Shown here in pieces: positions 49,859 through 61,600 of a stretch of DNA of 64,000 bases. The notes below the pieces were generated by a model, which saw nothing but the letters and a program-made list of their open reading frames with translations, made no database searches and was not told where the DNA came from. Source of the DNA: Larimichthys crocea (Eukaryota; Chordata; Actinopteri; Sciaenidae). The position numbers and the translations under genes were made by a program. Every line of letters begins with the position of its first letter. Position 1 is the stretch's first letter. The stretch is taken from NCBI RefSeq assembly GCF_000972845.2, contig NC_040016.1, positions 8,700,701 through 8,764,700 of the forward strand, given 5' to 3'.

Positions 49859-52773
49859 ATAGATACTGCCTTCCACACATGCAAGACCCCAAAGAGAAGC
49901 AAGAGAAAACAGGGAAATTGCCCCATTAAACACACCGAATAGAGTTGATTTCACCAATTTAAAACGGAAGAATTCAGAAGAACTTTGGAATTAAATGAAT
50001 ATTTAAAAGGTCCGACGTGGACGCTTAACCCTACTGCATTAACTGAAAGTACCATGGAAAGAGTAGGAAATAAATAATAAAGAATATTGCAATATTTTTT
50101 ACATGTTTTGAAAAGAATTGTTGCCAAATGTTAACTGTGTGACTGGGGCTTGTTTTTTTTATAATCGACCTGAAAATCTGCAGCTGAACATTTCCTTTAA
50201 GAAAAACTGGAGCTTGCTTGGTGGGCATTAATAATGGGAGTGGATCAGTGTGTATTTCTGAGCTGCAGGTGAAGATTACTGTGTGATACCATCGAAACCT
50301 GGATCAATCAGCCTCTTAAATAAGGCATAATGGGATGATTTTCCTGTGCTTGAATGGGATGGTACGACTTGAATTCTCACGTTTCCCTTTGGCAACAGAT
50401 TACAACAAAGCTGTTCTTATGTAAACTGGATTTATAGAAAACATCCAGATACTGGAAGGTTAACGAGCACTTTGTCTCAAGTGTGAAGTGTTTTAAAGGA
50501 TGACGAGGACTTAATGATCCAGTGCATCATGAAACAACTTTTTTTTTTCTCAACACCACCAGTGCAGTAAAGGGTTAAATTATAAATTCTCACTTATGAA
50601 ATTGCTAAATAATGAACACAGTGACGGTAATTACAGGGATTGTATATAATATGCGGTATTTACTTCAGAGTTGATGTACTGAAGGTTTATGGTTACACTT
50701 ATATTCATCAAGGTCTGACCGCATTTTTAACTACAGTTTTTTTTTTTTTAAAGCAATAACCAGAGCAGAAGACTGGAATATTTTTAAGTACACAAGCAAA
50801 AAAACAGTTGTAATCGGCTTGGGTTTAAAGAACAAAACTGCCACATTTACTGCCATTCCCCTCAATTTTATGAAAAGATGAAACCTATGTTCCAGTTTTG
50901 AAAAACTTTTCTATCAGTGACGCTGCTCTGACACCATAGTCTCGTGAAGCATGAAAAAGGTTTTGTGGGCATCTTTAGTGGATGTTGGACCTGTAAGAGA
51001 TCATTTCAGGTTTAGAGTTTTCATCTCGAGGTCCGGACGGTGTTGAGAAAAAAAGATCCCGCTTTGTAGCTCAGTCAGTGGGCAAAGCAACTTAATCTAA
51101 AGAATAAAAACATTTCATACATTCGTGTTTGTTTTCTGCAACTTTTTGGAAAGGCTGCAATAAGGAGGTTGTTGAGGACAACAACAGTAAGGCGTTAAGT
51201 TCAGAACTGTTTTTTTATTGTTTGGACTGATTCTCCAATGATTTGAACTAATAGATTTTGATAAACGATTAAATTACAGGTGTACCTTAACGAGGATTTG
51301 ATTTTATCCCCTGTCTTGAGCATTCGTGTGGTTTTGTGCATGATCATTTTTAGATAAAATAGTTAACTGGAAATAAGAGTTTTATATAAAATCACAGTCA
51401 ATAAATACTGTGAATACAAGTAAAATAAAACATTACAAATAAAGAATTATCATATAGATAGATTGTTATTCCAGATGTTAGATATGTTCATTTAATTATT
51501 TAATGTGAATAAATAATAGACTTTCGTAGCTTGTAGCTTTTGTTAAGATCCGGAAAGTTTTTACAGTACTGTACAATTAAAACATTAAAACTGACATAAA
51601 CAAATATCCAGCCATGTTCAATGACTGCTGCTATAACCAGGACTGATTTTACTCCTGTGCACACTTACTGACAACCCTCAATTTCATATACTATTTTTAT
51701 ATAGTGTAATATATCCTATTTGTATAGTACTTTCATATCTATTGATACAGTAATACTTGTATATACTTGATACAACCTTTTCACATTTATACTGTGTAAG
51801 TATACATATATTTCATATTCTAGTTGTTATATTTTTATTATATCAGGCCATTCTTTATTTATTATTTATATAATAATAATATTATTATTATTATTGTTAT
51901 TATTTATTTATTCCACTTTAATTTATTTAAATTTTATTTGGTGTCGTGCCGTTACCCTAACTGCTAAGGCTGACCAAACACATTTCATTGTGCTGTTGCC
52001 TGAGCTGTGTAAACCATAATAAATAAACTTAAACTATTCATATGTGCAGTAAAACAGTTATTTTATACAGTGATCCTCTCTCTCCCCAACACTTGACACA
52101 ATCCTTTCACACTGTACGCAGTACGCTCCCCCCCCTTTTTTTTGTTGTATTTTCTATTTATATAACTCATCTCTCTCTCTCTCCTGTCGTCTCGTCTGTC
52201 TGTCTGTCTCCTTTCAGGGTTTTGTCTAGTCGGCACGGCATTGGTTGAAGATGCAGTCACATCTCCCTTAGATTACAGATTGTAAAGCCCTCCGAGGAAA
52301 TGTACTTTGTGACTTTGGGCTATAAAATAAAATTTGAGTGATTGATTGATTGATTGAACTTTGTAGTATTTATTTGTAGTATTTTATTTCTTAGCTTTAG
52401 TTTTTAATCTTCTGTTCAGCGCTGTTGGCCTGTTCTTCTTTATCTAACACATTTCATTGTGCTGTTGTTGCCTCTGACATGAAACGACACTCCTTCTCCC
52501 TTATTGAAGGCGGACACGTGATCCACTTGGACACACGTGTAGTCCACTGGACTACATTTCCCATGAACGCGCGGAGTTGGCGCTCAAACATGGCGTCACC
52601 TCCGCTATAAATACCGCCCCTCCTCCGTCACATCCTCTTTCCGTCTCTTCTCGCTCGAGGTATGGAAACCAGCTTCGCCGCTAACTCAATCCAAACCAAT
52701 CAACCGGTTTTTACAAATCATCCGGGTCACTAACGATTTAAATCTCTTTGTTTTTCACAGGAACTTCTCCACG

Positions 52774-53236
52774 ATGAGAGCCAGAGGTGAGTTAAAGCAG
52801 CCATAGTTTGTATTTATGGATTCGGTCTGTCCTCTTCCCTGCTGCTCGTTAGCCTCTGTGCAACTTAAAACGTGTGTCTGCTTTTAAAAACCCTTCTGCT
52901 CCTTTGTATCTTTTCTTCAGTCGTTTTAACAATGCTGATGTTAATCCAAGTGATAAAATGTACAAACTAAGTGAGATATTGTAAATATTATATAAGGTTG
53001 GTTAATGGTGTGTGGAGGCCTGCTCTGGTGCATGCTCGAAGATGAAGCTGTGTTCATGTTCAAAGGTCCAGATCTGCTTCAGCTGCAGCAGTATCAGTGT
53101 TTTCAGTTTAATTTATCTGCACGCGTCTGTGTTAGTCACTAAAAGTGGGAGGGTGGACACGCCATGCTTGTACTACGATCACTGTCTAAATAAATATCCC
53201 TCTTGTTTTCCAGTGGAGGAAGAAGCGTATGCGCAG
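52774..53236 (+). pseudogene. rpl41: Second copy of rpl41 first coding exons
   Basis: Coding exon A reads ATGAGAGCCAGAG before GTGAG, one base longer than in copy 1, and would break the frame. Coding exon B (53214-53236) is identical to the first copy. The last exon at 54533 follows this copy directly. One of the two 5' parts must be redundant if the locus is single-copy. The 39722 version is the error-free one. Confidence 0.75.
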
Positions 53237-53725
53237 GTAAGCAGTAATCTCTTTTGTAACAAGTTACACTAATAGAATAAAATGCATTAATACGTGACAG
53301 GGGAAATCTGTTTTAAAGCACTTTAATGGATGTTCAAAGATGCTGTAGATTAAAGCAGCATAACACAAAACTGTACACCAAGCTGACACTAAAATTTTTT
53401 TTGAAGGTGGGCAAGTCGGTACAGTCACTGCATGAAATACTTCAATATATTGCCAATGTGGAGCTGTAGTATCTCTTGAAATTTAGTTTTGCCATAATTC
53501 GTAAGAGTGGATAGGGATTCCTATTCCACATTTGTGCACATGGCGTTACTTGTTACTGGACACATGGTCACCAGTTCGAACTTTAAATATTAAAATGGTT
53601 TGAGCCACACATGGCTTAAAATGGCCTGAGTCAACTTTAAATATTAAAATGGTTTGAGCCACACATGGCTTAAAATGGCCTGAGTCAATTGTAAAGTAAT
53701 TAGGCACTTGTTTCTTCAACTCTAG

Positions 53726-53994
53726 TACAGTGGTCCCTCGTTTATCACGGGGGATACATTCTAAAAATAACCTGCGATGGACAAAATCCGAAGTAATCAG
53801 CTTTTATTTTTTACAATTTAAGGCTTAAACTTCTCAGTCAGGCATTAACATTTAAACACTTCTCCCATAGCCAATCAGGATGCCAAACACAATGTGCATT
53901 CATACTGTACACTATAAAAGCATGCAAAATTGCACTAAAAATCCAAAACAGCAAGGCCGAAAGGTGAACCGCGTTGTAGTGAGGGACAACACTG
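53726..53994. mobile_element. mariner/Tigger-like MITE, second allele
   Basis: This is the counterpart of the element at 40628-40914, with the same ends (TACAGTGGTCCCTCG and GTAGTGAGGGACAACAC) but several internal deletions and substitutions. These are allele-like differences, not homopolymer errors. Confidence 0.6.
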
Positions 53995-54178
53995 TTTCTT
54001 AAGAAGTGTACTTGCAGTTTGGTCTGATCAAATCAGTGTCACATGAAATACCAAAGTTAGATTTTTAAAAATAAGATGAAATGGCTGGGAGTGACCCATC
54101 TGCATGTACACAGCAGGATTTGGTCTGGGTTGATGTGATAAGTGTCTGAGCTGAAGGCAGGTTTACAGCACATTAGAC

Positions 54179-54341
54179 CAGTGTTTCTCAATCCTGCACC
54201 ACACCTCATTTAAATGATCAGCTCGTTGAACGCTGCAGTGGCCTGATAACGAGCCACTCATTTGAATCAGGTGTGTTTGAGCAGGAAACCTCTAAAACAT
54301 GCAGGGCAGTGTTCCCCGAGGACCAGGGTTGAGAAACGCTG
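54179..54341. mobile_element. hAT-like MITE in rpl41 last intron
   Basis: CAGTGTTTCTCAATCCTG at 54179 is the inverse of CAGGGTTGAGAAACGCTG ending at 54341. The interior contains the paired motifs ATTTAAATGATCAGCTC and GAGCAGGAAACCTCTAAAAC. It is 163 bp and noncoding, the same family as 28350-28512. Confidence 0.75.
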
Positions 54342-54532
54342 CATTGTCAATTTGTATAGTTAATCAATATACTTGGCTTTAAATTTAATGACCCAATAAA
54401 TACTTCAATAATCAGGGTCATTGCTCAGTCATCAACATGAAAGTGGATGAGTTTCCCATTAGTCTGTAATTGAATGGGCATTAAGCATAAAATGTTTTGT
54501 ATCTTGACGATGTTTTTAATCCTCACCAACAG

Positions 54533-54575
54533 GCTGAAGCGTAAAAGGAGAAAGATGAGGCAGAGGTCAAAGTAA
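54533..54575 (+). CDS. rpl41: Ribosomal protein L41, last coding exon
   Basis: After a CACCAACAG acceptor, 43 nt complete codon 12 (Arg) and encode LKRKRRKMRQRSK plus TAA, the conserved RPL41 C-terminus. There is only one copy in the window, so both upstream rpl41 copies compete for it. A poly(A) signal AATAAA lies at 54835-54840, giving a 3'UTR of about 265-285 nt. Confidence 0.93.
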
Positions 54576-54840
54576 GCCCTCATCCCCCTCGCCAGCTGTG
54601 ATCCCGTCAGAGCCTCTTCAGACGACTGACGCATGCGGCTGAAGTGGACCGTGGATCCATCCGTGGGGTAAAGGCCTCAAACCTGACTTCAGATGACCGC
54701 GTCTCATGGAGCCGACTGTCTGTCTGACGGAAGACGGCAACGACGCTGGACAGATCTCAACATCAGAACTGCAGCTGCTGTTCATGGACCATAATACATA
54801 CGTTAACCAACAACTGTCATGTGGTGTATTGAACAATAAA

Positions 54841-56150
54841 TGAACACTGTTAAAGTTTCCTAGTTTCAGTCTCTTTAAATTATTCGAGTGATTACAGGAT
54901 CACTCTGTAGGTGTATATCTATTGAACACTGAATGAGGAGTCAAACTGTGTAAACCAAAGCTGGCTTTGTTTTAAATCGCCTCGGGTGTATGAACCAAAA
55001 ACTAGATTCTAGATTTCTCAGGAACCTTTGTGCCTGAATGGACTACACAGAAGCTGATGCCTTAAGAATTAATAGCAAAAAATGGTTAAATTAATCTGGA
55101 TTTTAGAATCAAGAGGGGAAAAATAATACTTAAGCAGACAAAATTGACTCAAGTCAGCAAAGTCTTTATTACAGTCAGCTACTAGCTGAAGTAGAATGAG
55201 AAATGAAAGTACAGGACATGGGGTGTTAACATGATTTAATAGAAATTACAAAGTCAAGAAGGGTTTTCGCCACTTATCAAATTCAGTTTTCTGTCATCTC
55301 AGAGGTGATTGTTTCCATTGCAAAGATTTTATTATACCTCTTTGTTCCTCTATAGATGGGCTTTCTGCCTTACACTTTCTTTGTAATTGTTTTTTTCTAG
55401 CAGCTACAGTCAGTGAACCAAATGAGACATTTCTTTGAATATTTCTACATTTTAAATGTAGAAATCCAAAGAGTACTTCATGCACAAATTAAAGCAATTT
55501 GGTCCCAAATATCAAAAACAGGTGGACAGGCCCAGAGCAGATGATGGTGGTTTCAGCTAAACACTCTCCAAGAGGATAAACTCTGTCTAATTTGTCCAGA
55601 CTTCCTCTGTTAATGCAACTGTTAGTTCACCTTTTTCATTTTTGTTTAATGCAGGTGCTACTTGTTAAAATCTCATTATCTCAAAATCTAAAGAAAATTA
55701 ACATTTGTTATTTCAAGATAATGACATAAATAACTAAAAATGTATGAATGCAGACTGCTTGGGGCTTCTGTACAAACCAATAGGGACTTAAAGGTTTGAC
55801 CATAGACACACATCACTTGATTAGCAAGCCTCCACTATGCTAAATATGTATTTTGTTCATCAAACAAGAAGTTGAAATATTCAGTATTCAAGTATTGTGA
55901 ATCTATTTTGTCCTTTTCTATGAATTACAGATAGAGCAGATGTAGCATGAGACAGTAAGTAACATTAGATCTCAATGGGAAAAAAATCAGGGGACTGGGT
56001 AATGTGCTAGGAATGAAAGGATGCCACATCATTAATGGAAATGAAAAGTATCAACCTACAGAGGGCTGAATTCAAAAACATCCCTAAAATCCAAGCAAAT
56101 TATACGGCAGGCTAGTCCATTTTGCCAAAATGCCTTTGTAGCAATTCATA
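54841..56150. other. Spacer after rpl41, no gene seen
   Basis: AT-rich sequence without convincing coding potential. 55660-55740 (ATCTCATTATCTCAAAATC... AAGATAATGACATAAATAA) resembles a decayed palindromic MITE of the type seen complete at 56670-56969. Confidence 0.5.
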
Positions 56151-56164
56151 ATGGTACTCCATTA

Positions 56165-56630
56165 GTTTGTAGTAGTAGTAGTTTGTATCGCCTCCACGTG
56201 CTTGTATGCATGCCTGACAACGTCGGGGCACGCTCCTAATGAGACGACGACTGATGGTGTCCTGGGGGATCTCCTCAGGAGACACAGCAAACCTTCTGGC
56301 AATTACACATATTGATGTGCCACCCTGGAGGAGTTGGACTGCAACCTCTGTAAGATCCTAAATAAATGCAAAACTAATGAGAAATTGGTCAGAAAAGATG
56401 AGCAGGGAAAAAATGTCAGTGGCTTCCACCTGTAAAACCATTCCTATTTTAGGGGTTGTCTCATTGTTGCCCCTCTAGTGTAGCTGTTGTTAATTTCATT
56501 AACACCAAAACAGATGAAAATGACAAACAACGCCTCCAACTACTGACCTCCCAGATCAATATCCCAGAAGTTGAATTGACTTGATGCTATACTCTGATTA
56601 AAAAGTGTTGCTTTAATTCTTTTTGAGAAG
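56165..56630 (-). pseudogene. Internally deleted Tc1/mariner-like transposon
   Basis: On the minus strand, 56344 down to about 56170 reads VAVQLLQGGTSICVIARRFA, a helix-turn-helix of the Tc1 N-terminus, followed within a few residues by IPQDTISRRLIRSVPRRCQA and ARGGDTN. The latter is the usual C-terminal end of Tc1/IS630 transposases ('...MRRRC...NGGHTRY', family knowledge). The DDE catalytic middle is missing. AAGTGTTGCTTTAATTCTTT at about 56604-56627 matches the terminal inverted repeat of a common fish Tc1 family. It is a non-autonomous relic. Confidence 0.7.
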
Positions 56631-56669
56631 GGTTCATTAAAATCAGCCTGTGCTGCAGATGAAGAGTTA

Positions 56670-56969
56670 CGGAAGCCCTAAAAGGCCACACATACATACA
56701 TTTTATTCCACCCGTTTTCCCGTGATAATGAGATAATTCCCCCGTTTTCATAAATTATGGATCAAAGGGATTTTACAGTGGTGTAATAGGTTTCCTCGCT
56801 CCGTATCATGGACTACATGCATTTGCCACACATTCTGTAATACGGGCGCACTTGATTTAATACACTAGACTATCGTTTTGTTTTCTCAAAATCTCGAATT
56901 AATGATCTCGTTATCACAGGAAAACGGGTGGAATAAAATGTATGTATTTATGGCCTTTTAGGGCTTCCG
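56670..56969. mobile_element. 300-bp palindromic MITE with TA target duplication
   Basis: CGGAAGCCCTAAAAGGCC at 56670 is mirrored by GGCCTTTTAGGGCTTCCG ending at 56969. The inverted pairing extends over about 65 bases, through ATACATTTTATTCCACCC, CGTTTTCC and GATAA. TA lies on each side (56668-56669 and 56970-56971), fitting a Tc1/mariner-type insertion. It is noncoding. Confidence 0.85.
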
Positions 56970-56976
56970 TACAGCA

Positions 56977-57148
56977 GACTCCACCTGTAAAACCATTCTT
57001 ATTTTAGGGGTCGTCTCATTGTTGCCCCTCTAGTGTAACTGTTGTTAATTTCATTAACACCAAAACAGATGAAAATGATTAACAACTACTTACCTGACCG
57101 GATCAATATCCCAGAAGTTGAATTGACTTGATGCTATACTCTGATTAA
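56977..57148. repeat. Second copy of the Tc1-like element's subterminal region
   Basis: It closely repeats 56427-56600: CCACCTGTAAAACCATTC, TTGTTGCCCCTCTAGTGTA and TTGACTTGATGCTATACTCT recur in order. It stops at GATTAA, before the terminal repeat. The palindromic MITE lies between the two copies. Confidence 0.8.
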
Positions 57149-57590
57149 CCCTCATGTGGTATTAGTATTGTTGTTACTTAGCCAGTATTTATGGGTCTGG
57201 TGGACCAGACCCATAAATTCTGACAAAGGTTGATACACTTGATCTCAGGACTATCCGGACTGTTCACTCACTCAGTATAAAGCATATTTACTGTATCATT
57301 TTGGAGAAATTCATCCTCAAAGTTCATTATTTTGAATTGAAAAGGGCATTATGTGCAATATTTACTCTACTGTAAAATCTCTTTGATCCATAATTTCTGA
57401 CAAAGGTTGATACACTTTGGCTAAAGTTGGGTTTTGGGCTTTTAAAACACCACAATCCAATAATTTTCTCTTAAAATACTCAACAGATGTTTACTACATG
57501 CCAATTACAAGTTATATGAACAGCAAACATGGTTAATATTTGCTCTTTGTTAGATCACATTTGTGAATTAAAAAGGAAAATAATCAAGAG
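57145..57590. repeat. Unclassified repeat with a 32-bp palindrome
   Basis: TTAACCCTCATGTGGT at about 57147 looks like the end of a piggyBac-type element (TTAA target followed by CCC), a tentative match. At 57187-57218 ATTTATGGGTCTGG and CCAGACCCATAAAT form a perfect 14-bp inverted repeat around 4 bases. TCTGACAAAGGTTGATACAC occurs at about 57219 and again at about 57398. Confidence 0.45.
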
Positions 57591-57699
57591 GAGTGAGTGG
57601 GAAAACATTTACAAATGAAGAAAGATGTTTCACAACTATTGTGTATTGTTTATTCATTTGTACATTAAAACCAGCCTGGTTACTACTCATTTTTAAGTG

Positions 57700-58204
57700 C
57701 AACTACTCCAATTTTCCTTCCTATTTGAAACAATGTCTGATTCCACTCAGCTCACAATATAATTTAAGGCATACTGATCAACTTTTCTTTCTTACTCCAC
57801 GAATTAACAAAGAAATTGGTCGAGATGCATTTAAATCTAAAGCCCCAGCAGACTGGAATAATCTCCCTTGCACGATTAGGTCTATAACCTCCTTTCATCA
57901 CTTTAAATCCTCTCTACTTACTCACTTCCAAACATCCTGTTCTTGTTTTTGTGTGCATGTGTGCATACGTATACAAATAGCCCTAGTTTTGCTTTTATAT
58001 TGCTGCAGTTGTGTTTTGTATCATTCTTATTTTGTCCATGTATATGTATGGGGGAGGGGGCTAGTGGAGCATTGTGGTGAATGGGTGTCTGCGTCTTTGT
58101 ATCGTCTGTAAACATTGTATATCTCTGTTGGCAACAAGGACCCCCTCGAAAATGAGATGGTACATCTCAAGGGGGTATCCTTTGATAAATAAAGAACAAA
58201 TAAA
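57700..58204 (+). pseudogene. LINE 3' end with reverse-transcriptase C-terminal piece
   Basis: The + frame at about 57760-57945 reads YNLRHTDQLFFLTPR, GRDAFKSKAPADWNNLP and SITSFHHFKSSL, the C-terminal segment downstream of reverse transcriptase in CR1/L2/Rex-like LINEs. The 3' end carries GATGGTACATCTCAAGGGGG and TAAATAAAGAACAAATAAA, a typical LINE tail. It is 5'-truncated. It ends about 110 bases before the crbn ATG. Confidence 0.7.
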
Positions 58205-58313
58205 GGAGCTGTGTTGGGTCCTGGCTTCAGGGGGCGCTGTGGCTCAGCCTGGATGCTGCGCGCTGACTGGAGCCGCCGCAGAAGAAGAGAGTTAGTATTG
58301 TAAACACAAGGAT
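58205..58313 (+). promoter_or_regulatory. crbn: Presumed crbn promoter and 5' leader
   Basis: This GC-richer segment (GGGGGCGCTGTGG, GCTGCGCGCTGACTGG, GCCGCCGCAG) is squeezed between the LINE tail and the crbn start codon. I see no TATA box. The transcription start could lie here or inside the LINE remnant. Confidence 0.4.
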
Positions 58314-58568
58314 ATGGCTGACGAGAGGGGTGGAGGAGGCGAAGACAACATCAACGACAACATGGGCAACCAGCTGCAGCTCGTACCAGGTAACAGCCGC
58401 AGTCAGGGGGCCTGGCTGCTCGCTCCCTGCTCGGTGTCTCACCACAGCACCGTCTGTCTCTCTCCACCCTGAAACATTTCTCCAGCACAGGCCACTGCCA
58501 GAGCTCACATCCTGCCTCCAGCCTGTGCTTTCACTTTCTGTTCCTGTTGGAGCTGAAGATAAACTCTC

Positions 58569-58639
<71 letters not shown>

Positions 58640-61600
58640 CTTTGTGTTTGCAGACAATGAGGAGGAAGAGGAGGAGGAGGATGACATGGAGACTGAAGAC
58701 CGAGACAGTGAGGAGGCAGAGAAGCCCAGCATCATCACCTTTGACCCCAGTCTTCCCACATCACATGCTGTGAGTGCTCCTCTCTCTCTCTATTCAGTTT
58801 TCCTGCAGCTCTCATTGTGTTGACCTCACCTGTTGCTGTGCAGTACCTGGGTGCAGACATGGAGGAGTTTCACGGCCGCACGGTCCACGATGACGACAGC
58901 TGTCAGACCATCCCCGTGCTGCCGCACACGGCCGTGATGCTGGTCCCCGGGCAGACGCTGCCTCTGCAGCTCTTCAGGCCGCAGGAGGTCAGCATGATGC
59001 GGAGCGTCATCCAGAGAGACCGCACCTTTGCTGTGCTCGCACACAGGTACGAAATCAATCCCAAGATTAAATGCACACATGACATTTGAAGAGCTCTTCA
59101 AGGAATCCCGATGATCTCACAAGGCTTATCTTGGCCACGAACCAATGTTTTTGGAGCTTGATCCGATAATCTGGATATTTCCACCTCTCTGCTTCAGTGG
59201 TATTTCCAAGCTTAGCTCTAATGTGCCCGATAAATGGTTTTCAAATTTGATCGAGCCATGTATTGTGAGTCTCAAGATGTGTCGTGGAAATTCTGGTTAT
59301 CTGGTGAACAACAAAGAAGGCGTTCAGAGTTCATGCTGCTTCTTGTACAAGAGGGAGAGGTGATACAGAGAGTAATACAATCAGTCTGCACAGTTCTCCG
59401 CCGAGCATAGGGCGGGTACACTATTTATAACATGAACAGATAGATGAGGTCAGTCATCGGGCAAGCTATCAAAAGGTCAATCAATCCCCTGAAACTGTCT
59501 GCAGCACCCAGGGTTCCTCAGAAATAGTTTCCGGTTATCAACAACATGAGTTATGACGGATGTGGCTAATGAATGCTTCTTGTTTGCCGAGCTGCAGATC
59601 TGCAGAATCAGCTCTTTGCACGTAACAAAAAACCACTCACAAGGGCGTAGTTATATTTGTAATTTCTATTACAGATGTTGTTTTTAATTTGATGTCCCTC
59701 TCTGCAGTGGGTCAGGTGAGCCGGACGCAGAGTTTGGGACAACAGCTGAAATATACGCATACCGAGAGGAGCAGGAATACGGCATCGAGACTGTCAAAGT
59801 GAAAGCTGTGGGGAGGCAGAGATTCAAGGTCCATGAGATAAGAACTCAAGCGGACGGGTGAGTTGAATTGCCCCGTAATCCGTTAACTAAAGGTGACGTA
59901 TGCGCAACGTTCGATTAATAAAATAACGTGGATAACATGGAGTATAACAGTGGCTGCGTGCACAAATCAGAGGCCTGCAGGTTTTTTCTTTGTAATCATC
60001 TAGTCAGAAAGGAATATGAAAGCTGAATGTATGATAATTATCTGTTATTGACTACCTGATAAGATCCAGCCGCACTGGACTTGGACTGCAGATAAGTGGA
60101 GTCACTTTATCTTCACTTAAGTGTGTCCTAAACAGCCTCTATGTTCAAGCATGACAAATAAATATTTGATTTTCGTCAGAACTTTTTATATAGCACCTTT
60201 CATACAGAATTGTAGCCAGAAATAGACAAAAACAGAGCAGTTGCATGAAAAACTAGAGATTAGAAGAAGAGTAAAAAGCATAAAACTACAACAACGAAAA
60301 AAATAAGAAGTAAATTAAGACCTATAGGGTACAAAGCAGTAAAAGTAGATAAGCACCAGAGATAAAAGTAACATTGAGTGATCAGGACATAAAAACTCAG
60401 TAGTGAATGATCAGGCACCTTAGGTAAACACCAGGCTAAAGAGATATGTCTTAAGTTGTTTTTTAAAGAAATCTACAGAGGTGCAGTCCCTCTGCAGAAG
60501 AGAGAATCTTAAAATCAATTCTAAAACGGGTAACCACTGCAGGGATTTTAAAATGGATGTTATGTGCCCTCTGTTTTTCAGTTAATATAATTCAGTATTC
60601 ATTCAAAGAAGGTGGCATCACATCAGATATCAGTTTTTTTTGACCAGCAGCAGATGAGACAAAACAATGAGGACGTTCCTCACAAAATGACTCCAGTGGT
60701 TCTCTCGCAGCTCACAGCTAGAGGGCAGACTATTCACAGTCATCTTCAAAAAAATAAACTGAAAGCATCACAGTGGAGTGTAGCTGTAACTACTGCACAC
60801 ATACACATTCAGTTTTTTGTACAAGATTTATTGGTTATGACTGTTCACGGTGTCTGTCCTGGTCTTTGTGCCTCTTCTTGTTGGAGGTGACAGAAAACAG
60901 TCGATGTACCTGTGGAGAAAACTGTTGTGATCATGTCTACGTTTTACTCTTCATAAAGTCACATACCCTCTTTCCTGAGTTGCTAATAATAATGTACATA
61001 AACTGGTTACCATAATCCCATTGACCTTTTGTTGTACTGCGACTTGAAGTTATCACTCACTTAAATGGGATCTGCTGTTGTTGCTCTCTGGGCTGAAACA
61101 TACTGCATATTAATATAACGCTTACTGTATGTTTCACTTGTATTCGTGTCATTAATGTCTCTAAAACATTTTCTGGAAAAACAAAATCTGGAAACATACT
61201 GTTGTCATGTTATAGCAACAGGTTTGCTCTTTGTGCACAATATATAATAATTAATTATTAAATTAAACACTGCATGTTGTGTTTTGGCAGGATCGAGCGT
61301 TTGCTCTGACGTGTGTGATTTTTGTGCTGTTGCTATGTGAATGTTTTGTTTGTCTGAGCTCCAGGAAGTTCACCGAGTTCATCGCGGGTGAGAAGTTAAA
61401 GCAATATTTTCTTCTCGCTGACACTGAAAGTGTATGATTATGTCACATTTACAAACATCCTGTCATACACCTGATGGTATTCAGCCAGCACACCATTTGT
61501 TTAATCTGCTATTCGTCTGCTCCATTTTCACTCGTCTTCTGTTGCTCTCTTTCTCATCTCCCTCCCTGTCTGCCTTTCTTTCTTTTCTTTTTTTTTTAAA

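Larger units (their letters stand above)
41012..54066 (+). repeat. Second, error-rich copy of 27698-41001
   Basis: The block follows the first copy base by base in the same order and orientation: erbb3 intron 27 and exon 28, spacer, MITEs, pa2g4 and the rpl41 5' part. Differences to about 53.2 kb are dominated by single-base losses and gains, in exons and introns alike. From about 53.2 to 54.07 kb they look like ordinary allelic changes. Copy 1 stops at the gap in the same intron where copy 2 rejoins unique sequence. The best reading is a false duplication (haplotig or uncorrected long-read fill) and not a genomic segmental duplication, though the sequence alone cannot prove this. Confidence 0.85.

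Noticed and set aside
57593..58111. 172-codon + strand ORF as a host gene upstream of crbn
   Set aside because: Its conserved part is a LINE reverse-transcriptase C-terminal segment, and the 3' end is a LINE tail. It is a truncated element and not a host gene.
61364..61386. Possible extra crbn exon (CTCCAG|GAAGTTCACC...GCGG|GTGAGA)
   Set aside because: Both splice sites look plausible, but the 23-nt length puts the following exon out of phase. Exon 4 joined directly to 61634 gives the expected cereblon sequence.
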